Positions 45,475 through 54,916 of a DNA stretch of 64,000 nt are shown here, in pieces. The translations under genes and the position numbers were made by a program. Location of the stretch: positions 1 to 64,000 of the forward strand of contig JAVBYO010000030.1 in NCBI GenBank assembly GCA_030823955.1, given 5' to 3'. This stretch comes from Gallionellaceae bacterium (GTDB lineage: Bacteria; Pseudomonadota; Gammaproteobacteria; Burkholderiales; Gallionellaceae). The notes beneath the pieces were generated by a model. It did not search any database and was not told the DNA's origin. It saw only the letters and a list, made by a program, of their open reading frames with translations. The number at the start of each line of letters is the position of its first letter. Position 1 is the first letter of the stretch.

Positions 45475-47388
45475 TCAAACGTGCTTAAACTTCTCATAGA
45501 TTTCCATCATCTGCGGCATAGCGCTGTGCAGCGCACTCACCACATCAGGATCGAATTGTTTTCCCGCGCTCTCGTCGATCGCCGCGATCGCGCGCTCCAC
45601 CGGCCAGGCGTCCTTGTACGGGCGCTTTGAAGTCAGCGCGTCGAACACATCGGCAACGGCCACGATGCGTGCCGACAGCGGAATCGCTTCGCCAGCCAAG
45701 CCTGCGGGATAGCCGCTGCCGTCCCATTTTTCGTGATGGCTTTCCGCGATCTCGATGCCGACTGAAAAGATGCTGTGGCCGAGCGCGTTCATCTGCGCTT
45801 CGCTGCGTCTCAACGCCTGGCCACCGATAGCGGGATGCCGCTCCATCTCTTTGCGCTCGGCATCATCCAGCCGTCCGGGTTTCAACAGGATACTGTCGCT
45901 GATACCCACCTTGCCGATATCGTGCATAGGCGCAAAGCGGTAGATGCTGCGCACGTAAGCCGGGCTGATCTGTTTGGCGAATTTTGTGTTATTCGCCAGC
46001 TCCTCCGCCAGCACCACCGAATACAGGGTCATGCGCACCAGATGGTCGCCGGTCTCCGGATCGCGGCTTTCGGCCAGTTTGGCCAAGCCCTGCAAGGCCG
46101 CGACCACCAGCCCCTCCACCACGATGGTGCGCTCAAGGATGTGGCCGATCTGCGCCGCGATGTTGCCAAGAAACTCGATGTGCCCGTCGCTATAGACACC
46201 TTTGCCGCGCGAGGCAAACACCATCACGCCGCCCGCGCGCTCACTGGTGAGCGGCATATACAGTGCAGAGCCCAGACCGGCGCTGTTCAGCGCGGTCGCC
46301 AATTGCGCGGTCGCGTTACCCGCCGCATACCCGGCCAAATCGTTGAGCGCCAAAGGCATACGCGCCTCGGTCACTTGCGACAGCGCATTACGCTGCTTGA
46401 TGAAACTCATCCCTTCACGCAAACCGGGTGTTGCCACACCGGCCATACGCTCAAGCTGCAAAACGTCGTTATCCCCGGCGGGATACAAAATACACACCCA
46501 GTCCACCGGCACAAACGCGGGGAACTCCTGCAACACAAAGTCGAGTGTCTCATCCAGTTGCTTGCCGCGATTGATGCGGTCGGTGAGCTGGAACAGGGAG
46601 CGTATCCGTTCGGAGAGCGAATTGAATGCCGTCGTCAGTTGCCCGATCTCATTGTTCGCAGGAACGGCGACCTGGTGTCCCAGCTCGCCCTGCGCCACCC
46701 GGCCAAATCCGGCAACCGCGTTTTGCAGCGGCCTTAACACTTTAATATGCGCCGCCAAAGCGATCAGCCCCAGCAACAGCATCGACAACACGGCAGCCAG
46801 CACCTGAAACCCACGTATGGTGTTCAATTTGCCTTCCATCATGGTCTGGAACGCCTGTGCCAGATGGTTTGACGACTCCACCATGGATTCCCCGTTCTGC
46901 GCGATGAATCTCGCCGCAGCCAGCCAGTTGCGCTGCTGCCCGTCCGCAGCAGAAAACACATTCAGCGCAGCGTGGAAGTTCTCCCAGTCCTGCGCCGTCA
47001 AATCCATCTGGGAACGCGAGCGCAGATCCCATGTGCATTGAATGGCCTCGTCCTTACCCGTCAGTGCGGGTGACAAGCGCCGTTGTTTCAGGGATGAAAC
47101 GATCTGGCCTAACAAGCCGATCTGCTGCTGCAAGGCACTACCGTAGATCTTTTCCAGCGTGGTCGAACTTTGCGGATGGGCCAAGGACTGATCGCTCACA
47201 ACGTAGCGCGCCTGATCCAGCATGCTGCGGGTGGTCACCCGCATTTGCCCGGTCAGATTGAGGATCAGATAGTCGTGTTTACGCAGGTTCAGTTCGTAAA
47301 AAGTGAAACCCAGCACACCTGTCAACATCGCCGCCATCAATCCGATCACCAGCCAGAGCTGGGTACGCAAGGAGTGGAAACCTTTCAT
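45475..47388 (-). CDS. Membrane HD-GYP phosphodiesterase with HAMP and GAF domains
   Basis: About 637 residues from the favoured ATG ('MKGFHSLRTQLWLVIG'); in-frame ATGs upstream to 47481 are possible. Membrane segment 1 lies near the N-terminus, followed by a periplasmic nitrate-sensor-like helical region. A second segment and HAMP ('LRPLQNAVAGFGRVAQGELG') come next, then a GAF domain and a C-terminal HD-GYP domain. Its motifs are 'SRDPETGDHLVRM', 'HDIGKVGISD', 'HHEKWDGSGYP' and 'ADVFDALTSKRPYK'. It should hydrolyse c-di-GMP in response to a periplasmic signal. It precedes radA. Confidence 0.9.
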   Translation of the reverse strand: MKGFHSLRTQLWLVIGLMAAMLTGVLGFTFYELNLRKHDYLILNLTGQMRVTTRSMLDQARYVVSDQSLAHPQSSTTLEKIYGSALQQQIGLLGQIVSSLKQRRLSPALTGKDEAIQCTWDLRSRSQMDLTAQDWENFHAALNVFSAADGQQRNWLAAARFIAQNGESMVESSNHLAQAFQTMMEGKLNTIRGFQVLAAVLSMLLLGLIALAAHIKVLRPLQNAVAGFGRVAQGELGHQVAVPANNEIGQLTTAFNSLSERIRSLFQLTDRINRGKQLDETLDFVLQEFPAFVPVDWVCILYPAGDNDVLQLERMAGVATPGLREGMSFIKQRNALSQVTEARMPLALNDLAGYAAGNATAQLATALNSAGLGSALYMPLTSERAGGVMVFASRGKGVYSDGHIEFLGNIAAQIGHILERTIVVEGLVVAALQGLAKLAESRDPETGDHLVRMTLYSVVLAEELANNTKFAKQISPAYVRSIYRFAPMHDIGKVGISDSILLKPGRLDDAERKEMERHPAIGGQALRRSEAQMNALGHSIFSVGIEIAESHHEKWDGSGYPAGLAGEAIPLSARIVAVADVFDALTSKRPYKDAWPVERAIAAIDESAGKQFDPDVVSALHSAMPQMMEIYEKFKHV

Positions 47389-47560
47389 AGTGTTGGCCTT
47401 ATCCACGCGGAGAACCTCAAAATTCATCGTTTTATAAACCGTGACCGGCAAGATCACCGGGGAATACATCTTATCGCCCATAAATCAGACTACGGTCAGC
47501 AATCTACCAGTAATCTTTTCCAGCAACCACCCCAAAGCGCCAGTGAGGTAAAATCACTCC

Positions 47561-49174
47561 ATGTTACGACTCACCGAAATCAAGCTGCCGCTGGATCATC
47601 CCCAACACTCCATCAACGATGCGATCATCAAACGCCTCGGCATCCGTGTGGACGAGTTACACGGCTACACCATCTTCCGGCGCGGCTTCGATGCGCGCAA
47701 ACCTGCGGCGATCATGTTGATCTACACGCTGGATGTCGAAGTGGCGCACGAAGAGAAAGTGCTGCATCGCTTCAAAAACGATCCACATGTAAAGACCGCG
47801 CCGGACACCGCTTACCACTTTGTCACCCATGCGCCTGAAGCACTGACCGAGCGCCCAGTGGTCATCGGCACCGGCCCCTGCGGCCTGTTTGCCGGACTGA
47901 TCCTCGCGCAGATGGGCTTCCGTCCCATCATCCTGGAACGCGGCAAAGAAGTGCGTGAACGCACCAAAGATACCTGGGGGCTGTGGCGCAAACACGAGTT
48001 GAATCCCGAATCGAACGTGCAGTTCGGCGAAGGCGGTGCGGGTACTTTCTCGGACGGCAAGTTATACAGCCAGGTGAAAGACCCCAAACATTACAGCCGC
48101 AAGGTGTTAAAAGAGTTCGTCAAGGCCGGTGCGCCCGCCGAGATCGAATATGTCAGCAAACCACACATCGGCACCTTCCGTTTGGTCGGCATGGTGGAAG
48201 TGATGCGCGCCAACATCATTGAGCTGGGCGGCGAAGTGCGCTTTCAGAGCCGTGTGAGCGACATCGAGATCGACAACGGCCAGGTGCGCGGCGTGAGACT
48301 GGCGAACGGCGAACACATCGCCACACGACACGTGGTGCTCGCCATCGGCCACAGCGCGCGCGACACCTTCGAGATGCTGCATCAACGCGGCGTATATCTG
48401 GAAGCCAAGCCGTTCTCGGTCGGCTTCCGTATCGAGCACCCGCAATCACTCATCGACCGCGCCCGCTTCGGCCCCAACGCGGGCAACCCGCTGCTCGGTG
48501 CGGCGGACTACAAGCTAGTACACCACGCCAGCAATGGACGTTCGGTGTATAGCTTCTGCATGTGCCCCGGCGGTACCGTGGTCGCCGCCACCTCCGAGGA
48601 AGGCCGCGTGGTCACCAACGGCATGAGCCAATATTCGCGCAACGAACGCAACGCCAATAGCGGCATCGTGGTCGGCATCACCCCGGAGGATTATCCCGGC
48701 GGCCCACTCGCGGGCATCGAATTCCAGCGTCAATGGGAAAGCCGCGCCTTCGAGCTGGGCGGCGGCAACTACAACGCACCGGGGCAACTGGTCGGCGACT
48801 TCATCGCACAGCGTCCCACTTCCGCCCTGGGCGAAGTGATTCCCTCTTACACCCCCGGTGTGACCCTCGGCGACCTCTCCACCTCACTACCGGATTACGT
48901 GATCGAAGCCGTGCGCGAAGCCCTGCCCGCCTTCGAGAAAAGCATCAAAGGCTTCGCCATGCACGATGCCGTCCTCACCGGCGTGGAGACGCGCACCTCT
49001 TCACCCGTGCGTATCAAACGCGACGAGAGCTACCAGAGCCTGAACACCAAAGGGCTGTACCCGGCGGGAGAAGGCGCTGGGTATGCGGGGGGGATCATGT
49101 CGGCGGCGATAGACGGCATCGAAGTCGCCGAGGCGGTGGGGTTGAGTTTGGCGCAAAGCCACAACCGAACATAG
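47561..49174 (+). CDS. FAD-dependent oxidoreductase (COG2509-like)
   Basis: A 537-residue flavoprotein. The FAD loop 'VIGTGPCGLFAGLILAQMG' is followed by 'VQFGEGGAGTFSDGKL', 'PFSVGFRIEHPQ', 'SFCMCPGGTVVAA' and a final 'PAGEGAGYAGGIMSAAIDG'. This set marks a conserved family of uncharacterised FAD-dependent dehydrogenases. The N-terminal ~90 residues ('MLRLTEIKLPLDH') form a separate small domain. Physiological substrate unknown; monocistronic. Confidence 0.88.
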   Translation: MLRLTEIKLPLDHPQHSINDAIIKRLGIRVDELHGYTIFRRGFDARKPAAIMLIYTLDVEVAHEEKVLHRFKNDPHVKTAPDTAYHFVTHAPEALTERPVVIGTGPCGLFAGLILAQMGFRPIILERGKEVRERTKDTWGLWRKHELNPESNVQFGEGGAGTFSDGKLYSQVKDPKHYSRKVLKEFVKAGAPAEIEYVSKPHIGTFRLVGMVEVMRANIIELGGEVRFQSRVSDIEIDNGQVRGVRLANGEHIATRHVVLAIGHSARDTFEMLHQRGVYLEAKPFSVGFRIEHPQSLIDRARFGPNAGNPLLGAADYKLVHHASNGRSVYSFCMCPGGTVVAATSEEGRVVTNGMSQYSRNERNANSGIVVGITPEDYPGGPLAGIEFQRQWESRAFELGGGNYNAPGQLVGDFIAQRPTSALGEVIPSYTPGVTLGDLSTSLPDYVIEAVREALPAFEKSIKGFAMHDAVLTGVETRTSSPVRIKRDESYQSLNTKGLYPAGEGAGYAGGIMSAAIDGIEVAEAVGLSLAQSHNRT

Positions 49175-49489
49175 ATTCATCAGCTTCGATACGCCACCCC
49201 TGTAGAGCTATTTTTTAGTCCGGCAGTTTAGAGCGAGGTGTATTGCACTGGCAGATAGCCGCCCGCTCTCGGCCAAACCGGCTAGTCGATGGAGTTCTTG
49301 CATGCTTCCGCTACGTGCCATAACTAGGCGCTCGCACTATTTCTCCAAAGAAGACATTCACTTCCGTCCGTACTATTATGCATATGTGGAACATATATTT
49401 GGACGTACTTCAATGAATCAATTGCTTATCGAAAATATGCGTTTCACACTATTACCAATAGTACAGACCGGTGGGGCTGTTTAATAACT
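49175..49489. other. Intergenic space before the cassette genes
   Basis: About 315 bases, AT-richer toward the right end. A 60-codon frame at 49302-49484 lacks a Shine-Dalgarno and recognisable motifs. I see no transposon, terminator or complete attC here. The last 30 bases before the core site could be the decayed half of an older attC. Confidence 0.4.
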
Positions 49490-49496
49490 GTTAGCC
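49490..49496 (+). other. Cassette boundary core site GTTAGCC
   Basis: The GTTAGCC directly abuts the ATG of the first cassette gene. It is complementary to the R'' box GGCTAAC at 50112, as expected for the left junction of an integron gene cassette. Confidence 0.65.
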
Positions 49497-50117
49497 ATGT
49501 CCAAGCGCACGCCGCCAATCAACCTGTATGCTGAGCAATTGCGAGAGATCAAGCGCCGCACGGAAGTCATCGACTTCTTCCTTCACAAGGGTGGTCATGC
49601 TCTTTACCAAGCAGCAACGATTGAGTCTATTTGCCTTCAGTTTAGAAAAATACTTGAGCTCATTGCTTTCAGCTCTCTCATCGCGAACAAAGATAGGTAC
49701 GCTGCCGCGCACAAGAATTTTGAGTCGCACTGGAACGCAGAACTTCTTTTGAAGGACTTGTCCCGTATCAATGCGGACTTTTATCCAAAGCCCATCGAGG
49801 AAAGGCCATCGGAGTTACTTGGCGTGGTGAATGACTTGGTACCCATAACAGATGGATACCTGACCCAAGAAGATTTCATTCACATCTACAAAAAGTGTGG
49901 TGGTATGTTGCATGCTACAAACCCCTACGGGTCAAAAACTGGATTTCACTTTTTTGAGAAGTCATTCCCCATCTGGCGCGCGAAGCTAATTCGGCTACTG
50001 AACTGCCATAAGGTACATCTCTTTGGCGAGACCGGATTCTGGCTCATGCACATGCAAGAAAATGGAGACAATGACGTTCATTACTATCATTTCGGCCTTG
50101 TCGAAAAACATGGCTAA
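49497..50117 (+). CDS. Gene cassette protein 1, function unknown
   Basis: A 206-residue soluble protein ('MSKRTPPINLYAEQLREIK' start). Helical N-terminal half; 'YKKCGGMLHATNPYG' and 'KVHLFGETGFWLMHMQ' stand out, but no domain is recognised. The ATG begins right after the GTTAGCC core and the stop lies inside the attC R'' box, the usual packing of a gene cassette. Base composition is visibly AT-richer than flanking genes, so it was probably acquired. Confidence 0.7.
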   Translation: MSKRTPPINLYAEQLREIKRRTEVIDFFLHKGGHALYQAATIESICLQFRKILELIAFSSLIANKDRYAAAHKNFESHWNAELLLKDLSRINADFYPKPIEERPSELLGVVNDLVPITDGYLTQEDFIHIYKKCGGMLHATNPYGSKTGFHFFEKSFPIWRAKLIRLLNCHKVHLFGETGFWLMHMQENGDNDVHYYHFGLVEKHG

Positions 50118-50177
50118 CCCTACGCTCAACCGGACCTGCTCGAAAAGCCGCGCAGGCCAGTTAGCTTCACGTTAGGC
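50112..50177 (+). other. Integron attC recombination site
   Basis: R'' GGCTAAC (50112-50118), an inverted-repeat body with CAACCGGACCTGC facing GCAGGCCAGTTAG, and R' GTTAGGC (50171-50177) make a 66-bp attC of normal size. The R'' matches the complement of the left core at 49490, and R' matches the R'' of the next site. Confidence 0.85.
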
Positions 50178-50182
50178 ATTCA

Positions 50183-50824
50183 ATGCTCACTTCACTTGAC
50201 CTCCGAAAAATCCTTTGCTTCGATGGGCTGCATTACTCATTTCAACTGCTGCGGCACTTCGAATCCAAATTGTGGGACACCTGTTGCAAGATTCCAGATG
50301 ACAACTCTCAGGTCATCACCGCTCTAGCCTCTTGCTGGGGGTTCGTTGATGCAGTGCATCGAATTCGGGAGATTTCTCAATCTATTCCTGGAGTGAGTAC
50401 AAAACATGCCGAGATGAGAGCATTCTTGACCGCTTCAAGCATAGCTGAAGAGTACCGCCACTACATCCAGCACCTCCGAAATCAGCTGTCAAAAGAGCCA
50501 CCGAACTCCTTTCCGGTCTGGGGGTCGCTTTCGTGGGTAGACCCCATTATCCCCACAAGAACGCACACCGCCTTACTCGGTGCCCAAATTTCTGGCACCC
50601 ATAACACTGGCTCCGTTTATGACACTTGGGAAAGAAAGTGGGTAAGCAAAGTTTGTCTTGGCATTGACAATCAATCATTCAATTTCGATACGATCTTTCT
50701 TGCCTCACTTCGATTTGAGAGCTTTATTCTCCCCCTCCTAACTGAAGGCGCACCTGCTGAGGTACAGTTCCATGAAAAATTACCAATCATCACTTTCGAT
50801 ATTGTTTCCCCTCCCGCAGCCTAA
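50183..50824 (+). CDS. Gene cassette protein 2, function unknown
   Basis: A 213-residue soluble protein ('MLTSLDLRKILCFDGLHYS' start). A helical 'EYRHYIQHLRNQL' region lies mid-protein and a beta-rich C-terminal half follows. No family is recognised. It starts 5 bases after the attC core GTTAGGC and its stop is inside the next R'' box GCCTAAC. AT-richer than the host genes. Likely a passenger of a mobile cassette; no promoter of its own is obvious. Confidence 0.7.
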   Translation: MLTSLDLRKILCFDGLHYSFQLLRHFESKLWDTCCKIPDDNSQVITALASCWGFVDAVHRIREISQSIPGVSTKHAEMRAFLTASSIAEEYRHYIQHLRNQLSKEPPNSFPVWGSLSWVDPIIPTRTHTALLGAQISGTHNTGSVYDTWERKWVSKVCLGIDNQSFNFDTIFLASLRFESFILPLLTEGAPAEVQFHEKLPIITFDIVSPPAA

Positions 50825-50837
50825 CCTTGCGTTAGAG
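50819..50837 (+). other. Truncated attC remnant
   Basis: GCCTAAC (50819-50825) and GTTAGAG (50831-50837) are separated by only 5 bases. The boxes match the start of cassette 2, but the inverted-repeat body is missing, so the site is probably inactive after an internal deletion. Confidence 0.55.
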
Positions 50838-50856
50838 AGGGGCGCAAAAGCACGCA

Positions 50857-50884
50857 GCCCTTCCCTCGCCTACGGGGGAAGGGC
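50857..50884. terminator. Hairpin between cassette 2 and the P-type ATPase
   Basis: A 9-bp GC-rich stem (GCCCTTCCC with its complement) and a 10-base loop sit between two convergent genes. The short T run makes efficient termination uncertain. Confidence 0.45.
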
Positions 50885-50987
50885 GTTTGCCAATTCATGC
50901 ACATAGTAGAAACTTTATTCGTGCCGAATCAATAGGTACTGGCACACATGAGTGTGTTGCGCGTATTACGCCCCCTGCTCTTCCTCG

Positions 50988-53699
50988 TCACCTTTTGCGC
51001 AACAACGCTTTCTCGATCTCTACCGCGACGAACAACAACACACCGAAGGCGACGATCCGCGTCCACGCTGCTAGGTCGATGGCGACCGTGCCGAACATCT
51101 GTTGCATCGGCGCTAGGTAGGTGAAGGAAAGTTGCAGCACGAGCAGCACGCCTATGGTGAGCAACACGACCGGATTGCCGAACAGACCTGCGCGGGAAAA
51201 AACCGGTGCGAGCAGGTAACGGCAATTGAACAGATACACGATCTCGCCCATCACCAATGCGTTGACCGCCACTGTGCGACTTTCTTCCAGCCCGACTCCG
51301 CGCCCACTTTCCCACAGGAACAGGGCGAACGGCCCGGCAGTCAGCAAGGCCGATACAAAAGCGATACGCCACAACATGAACCCGGACAGGATGGGCTCCC
51401 CGACTGCACGGGGCGGTCGCCGCATCACGCCGGGTTCGCTCTTTTCAAAAGACAATGCCAGCGCAAGTGTCACCGCTGTGACCATGTTCACCCACAGGAT
51501 CTGCACCGGTGTGATCGGTAGCGTCATACCAAACAGGATCGCCACCAACACCATGCCGGCCTCGCCGCCATTGGTGGGAATGACGAACACGATGGCTTTC
51601 TTGATGTTGTCGTACACGGTGCGGCCTTCCTGCACCGCATGGGCGATGGTGGCGAAATCATCATCTGCCAGCACCATCTGCGCCGCCTCTTTGGCGACTT
51701 CTGTCCCTTTTCGGCCCATCGCCACACCGACATCGGCCCGTTTCAGCGCGGGAGCATCATTCACCCCGTCACCGGTCATCGCCACGATCTCGCCGTTGGC
51801 CTGTAATGCCTCGACTAGGCGCAACTTGTGCTGCGGGCTGGCGCGGGCGAACACATCCGTTTCACTCACAGCTTTGCGCAATGCCGCATCGTCCATGCCG
51901 TCCAATTCGCTTCCGGTGAGCACACCGCCGCTGCCGATACCCAGTTGCAGGGCGATGGCGGCAGCCGTCTCGGCATGGTCCCCGGTGATCATCTTGACGC
52001 GGATACCCGCAGCGAGACACTCACGCACGGCAACCATAGCCTCGTCACGCGGCGGATCGGTGATGCCGACCATGCCCAGTAGGATGAAGTCCGATTTCAC
52101 ATCACTGAAGTTCAGTTCGCGCTGTGTCGCCGCGACAGATTTCACCGCCAGAGCCAGCACACGCTGTCCGAGTGCCCCGGTGGCGGCCATCTTGCCATGC
52201 CAGGCGCTCATATCCAGCGGCACATCCCCGCCGGTTTGGCGTTGGCTACTGCACATGGCCAGCACTTCTTCCGGCGCGCCTTTGACGAAAACCACCGCAT
52301 GGCCGGTGTGATCGTGATGCAGCGTCGCCATAAAACGGTGCTCGGATTCGAACGGGATCACATCGGTACGCGGCAGTCTGCCGTGTTCGAACGGTCCATC
52401 CAGACCCGCCTTGAGTGCCAATGTCACCAGCGCCCCCTCGGTAGGATCACCCGCCACTTGCCATGTACCGGCGCTCTCGGCCAACACACTGTCGTTGCAT
52501 AACAAACCGGCACGGAACAGCTCCTGTAGTGCGTCCTGCCCGCCCACCTCGACGGACAACCCGGCGATGCTGAAGCCGCCATGCGGTGCATAACCTCCAC
52601 CGCTGACTTCGACGATCTGCTCGGCAGTCAATACCCGCTGCACGGTCATCTCGTTGCGTGTCAGCGTGCCGGTCTTGTCGGTACAGATCACCGTGACCGA
52701 ACCCAATGCCTCGACTGCGGGCAGACGGCGGACGATGGCGTTACGCTTGGCCATGCGCTGTACGCCCAGAGCCAGGGTGATGGTCATGATCGCGGGCAGG
52801 CCTTCCGGGATCGCGGCGACTGCCATACTCACTGCGGCCAGGAACATCTCGCCGAAGCCGTTGTGATGCACCATCCAGCCGAACAGGAACGTGATACCCG
52901 CAAGCAACAGAATGGCAATGGTCAATATCCGGCTGAACTCGGTCATCTTGCGCAACAACGGCGTGGTCAGCTCCTGCACCTGACCCAGCATGGCACTGAT
53001 ACATCCGATCTCGGTGGCATCAGCCGTTGCCACCACCACGCCCGTGCCCTGCCCGTACACCACCAGCGTCCCCGAATACGCCATGCAGACACGGTCACCG
53101 AGCGGGGCTTGCACTTCAACTGCGTCCACGCCCTTTTCGACAGGGGCCGATTCTCCGGTCAGCGCGGCTTCCTCGATACGCAGGTTCTTCACCGTCAGCA
53201 AACGCAGGTCGGCGGGCACCTTGTCGCCGGATTGCAGCACCACGATGTCGCCCGACACCAGCGTCTCCGCCGCCACCACGGTACGCTTGCCTTCGCGCAG
53301 CACTGTAGCCTCCGGAGACAACATGAGACGGATAGCATCCATCGCCTTCTCCGCCTTGCCTTCCTGCAGGAAACCGATGATGGCATTGATGACCACCACG
53401 CCGACGATCACACTGGTGTCTACCCAGTGTGCGAGCAAAGCAGTGACCGCCGCCGAGGCCAGCAGCACATAGATCAGCACATTGTGGAATTGCAGCAGGA
53501 AGCGCAGCAAGGGCCCGTGACGTTTGACCGGGGTCAGGTGGTTCGCACCGTATTCACCCAGCCGCCGCAACGCTTCTTCCTGACTCAGGCCTTGTGTGGC
53601 CGACTTGGTCGATTCGAGTGCCTGTTGTGCCGACAAAACATGCCAGCGGCTTGGCGCATGCGCATCTGTTTCCTGTTCGCTGGCGATATTTCTGGGCAT
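50988..53699 (-). CDS. P2-type cation-transporting ATPase
   Basis: A 903-residue P-type ATPase. The phosphorylation motif 'ICTDKTGTLTRNEM', 'TGESAPVEKG', 'KMITGDHAETA' and 'AMTGDGVNDAPALKRADVG' are all intact, with about ten membrane segments. The membrane 'VAAIPEGLPAIMTITLALG' and 'GGEAGMVLVAILFG' regions resemble bacterial PMR1/SERCA-like or Na/Ca pumps. The transported ion cannot be fixed by eye. Single gene; it follows the cassette region in opposite orientation. Confidence 0.92.
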   Translation of the reverse strand: MPRNIASEQETDAHAPSRWHVLSAQQALESTKSATQGLSQEEALRRLGEYGANHLTPVKRHGPLLRFLLQFHNVLIYVLLASAAVTALLAHWVDTSVIVGVVVINAIIGFLQEGKAEKAMDAIRLMLSPEATVLREGKRTVVAAETLVSGDIVVLQSGDKVPADLRLLTVKNLRIEEAALTGESAPVEKGVDAVEVQAPLGDRVCMAYSGTLVVYGQGTGVVVATADATEIGCISAMLGQVQELTTPLLRKMTEFSRILTIAILLLAGITFLFGWMVHHNGFGEMFLAAVSMAVAAIPEGLPAIMTITLALGVQRMAKRNAIVRRLPAVEALGSVTVICTDKTGTLTRNEMTVQRVLTAEQIVEVSGGGYAPHGGFSIAGLSVEVGGQDALQELFRAGLLCNDSVLAESAGTWQVAGDPTEGALVTLALKAGLDGPFEHGRLPRTDVIPFESEHRFMATLHHDHTGHAVVFVKGAPEEVLAMCSSQRQTGGDVPLDMSAWHGKMAATGALGQRVLALAVKSVAATQRELNFSDVKSDFILLGMVGITDPPRDEAMVAVRECLAAGIRVKMITGDHAETAAAIALQLGIGSGGVLTGSELDGMDDAALRKAVSETDVFARASPQHKLRLVEALQANGEIVAMTGDGVNDAPALKRADVGVAMGRKGTEVAKEAAQMVLADDDFATIAHAVQEGRTVYDNIKKAIVFVIPTNGGEAGMVLVAILFGMTLPITPVQILWVNMVTAVTLALALSFEKSEPGVMRRPPRAVGEPILSGFMLWRIAFVSALLTAGPFALFLWESGRGVGLEESRTVAVNALVMGEIVYLFNCRYLLAPVFSRAGLFGNPVVLLTIGVLLVLQLSFTYLAPMQQMFGTVAIDLAAWTRIVAFGVLLFVAVEIEKALLRKR

Positions 53700-53860
53700 A
53701 AACTCTTCTGCTCCGCTGTCGAAATGAATAGCCGTTCGATTGTAACACCGTGAAATATCCCGACTGTGCGGGGAGCCTCAGTGCTGCATACGTCAGCCGA
53801 TAATCTGTACAATCCGCGCATCATCTGATCCGGATAACGCGGGTTCGTTTAGGAGACATC

Positions 53861-54436
53861 ATGTTTTTCATGCGCATACTGGGGGTTGCGTTGTTATCGG
53901 CGAGCACTCCGCTCTTCGCGGATGCACTCGATATCAACATGAACAACTCCGCCGTACAACTCAGATTCGACACTTCCGCCGGGATCGGGGAAGGCCCGGC
54001 CAAGCTCAGAGGCGGTCTGCTGCTGAACGATAGCAACAACCTTCTGGCCGAAGCGGGTGTCGCGGCATCGGGGGGCGGCGGTGAAGAAGGTGGCGGCGGG
54101 CCGGTCGCGGGCGGCGGCCTCAAGACAGTATTCGGGACGGTGCAGCAGAACGGCATCACCAGCACGGTCGCGGGGATCGCCATCGGCCTCGAGGGCGGTT
54201 ATAGCCTGCCGACGGAGATACCGATCAGTCTGGTCGGTGAATATCTTTTTTCGCTGAAGATCATCTCGTTCTTGGATTCGGAGCGTTTCAGCCAGTACGG
54301 CATGCGGGTGGAGATCGCGGGCTCACCGCAAGCAAAGATCTATGTCGGTTACCGCGAGATCAGTTTCGGCATCAAAGATGCGGGCAGTGCCGTGCTGGAT
54401 AAGGGGACACATATCGGCATGAACATCTCGTTCTGA
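53861..54436 (+). CDS. YfaZ-like outer-membrane protein
   Basis: A 191-residue exported protein with a signal peptide ('MFFMRILGVALLSASTPLFA') and repeated amphipathic strands such as 'AVQLRFDTSAG', 'EYLFSL' and 'YVGYREISFGI', ending in Phe as outer-membrane proteins do. A Gly-rich loop 'GGGGEEGGGGPVAGGG' is unusual. The pattern resembles the YfaZ family of small barrels; function unknown. TTAGGAGA precedes the ATG. Confidence 0.7.
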   Translation: MFFMRILGVALLSASTPLFADALDINMNNSAVQLRFDTSAGIGEGPAKLRGGLLLNDSNNLLAEAGVAASGGGGEEGGGGPVAGGGLKTVFGTVQQNGITSTVAGIAIGLEGGYSLPTEIPISLVGEYLFSLKIISFLDSERFSQYGMRVEIAGSPQAKIYVGYREISFGIKDAGSAVLDKGTHIGMNISF

Positions 54437-54477
54437 CCGGCATGATCCGGCACTGATGCCGCACTATCCGCAGATAT

Positions 54478-54591
54478 TCAGCGGCTGGAATATGTGGCGG
54501 TAGAAGAATCGCTGTGGACACCTTCCATCGCGTTCACAGGATTCGACAAGACGATTGCGGCAAGGCAGACCAGCAAGACGGCTTTTTCCAT
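54478..54591 (-). CDS. Small exported peptide of 37 residues
   Basis: The ATG at 54591 follows AGGGAGA. The peptide begins 'MEKAVLLVCLAAIVLSNPVNA', a credible cleavable signal sequence, leaving about 16 mature residues rich in Ser/Thr. It converges with the YfaZ-like gene. No family recognised; it could be a degraded or very small secreted factor. Confidence 0.5.
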   Translation of the reverse strand: MEKAVLLVCLAAIVLSNPVNAMEGVHSDSSTATYSSR

Positions 54592-54916
54592 GATATTTCT
54601 CCCTGAATGAGTTTGATGACTCACGATGGAGAAAGTCTAACAACAACCCTTCCCGCACCAAGGCTGGAAAAGAGCAGTTTTATCACCTCATTTGAGTCTC
54701 TTCAGCCCTCGCCCCGCTCAGCCCCATCAGCAAATTCAGCTTGTAACAATCATTTAACAACTTACCTGCCAAGCGACGCTCGGGCATCCAAACCCAGTCT
54801 GCCACTGGATTGACGTGCGATATATAGACTATTTACATGAATATATAGGCCAAACTATATATTGCGCTTGACGGACATCACACAGAGAATGCGCGCTGCT
54901 TTTTTTGGGCCCTTTC
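54592..54916. other. AT-rich upstream region of the GGDEF-EAL gene
   Basis: About 320 bases without a supported gene. A cluster of TATATAG/TATATATT motifs at 54821-54862 and two TTGACG boxes (54810 and 54868) suggest promoter and operator elements, but no complete -35/-10 pair with good spacing was found. Confidence 0.4.

Noticed and set aside
49302-49484. 60-codon ORF before the gene cassettes
   Set aside because: No Shine-Dalgarno, no motif and no attC at its end, so neither host gene nor cassette gene could be supported.
52581-53753. Open frame of 390 codons antisense to the P-type ATPase
   Set aside because: Shadow of a well-supported gene; no motif or Shine-Dalgarno.
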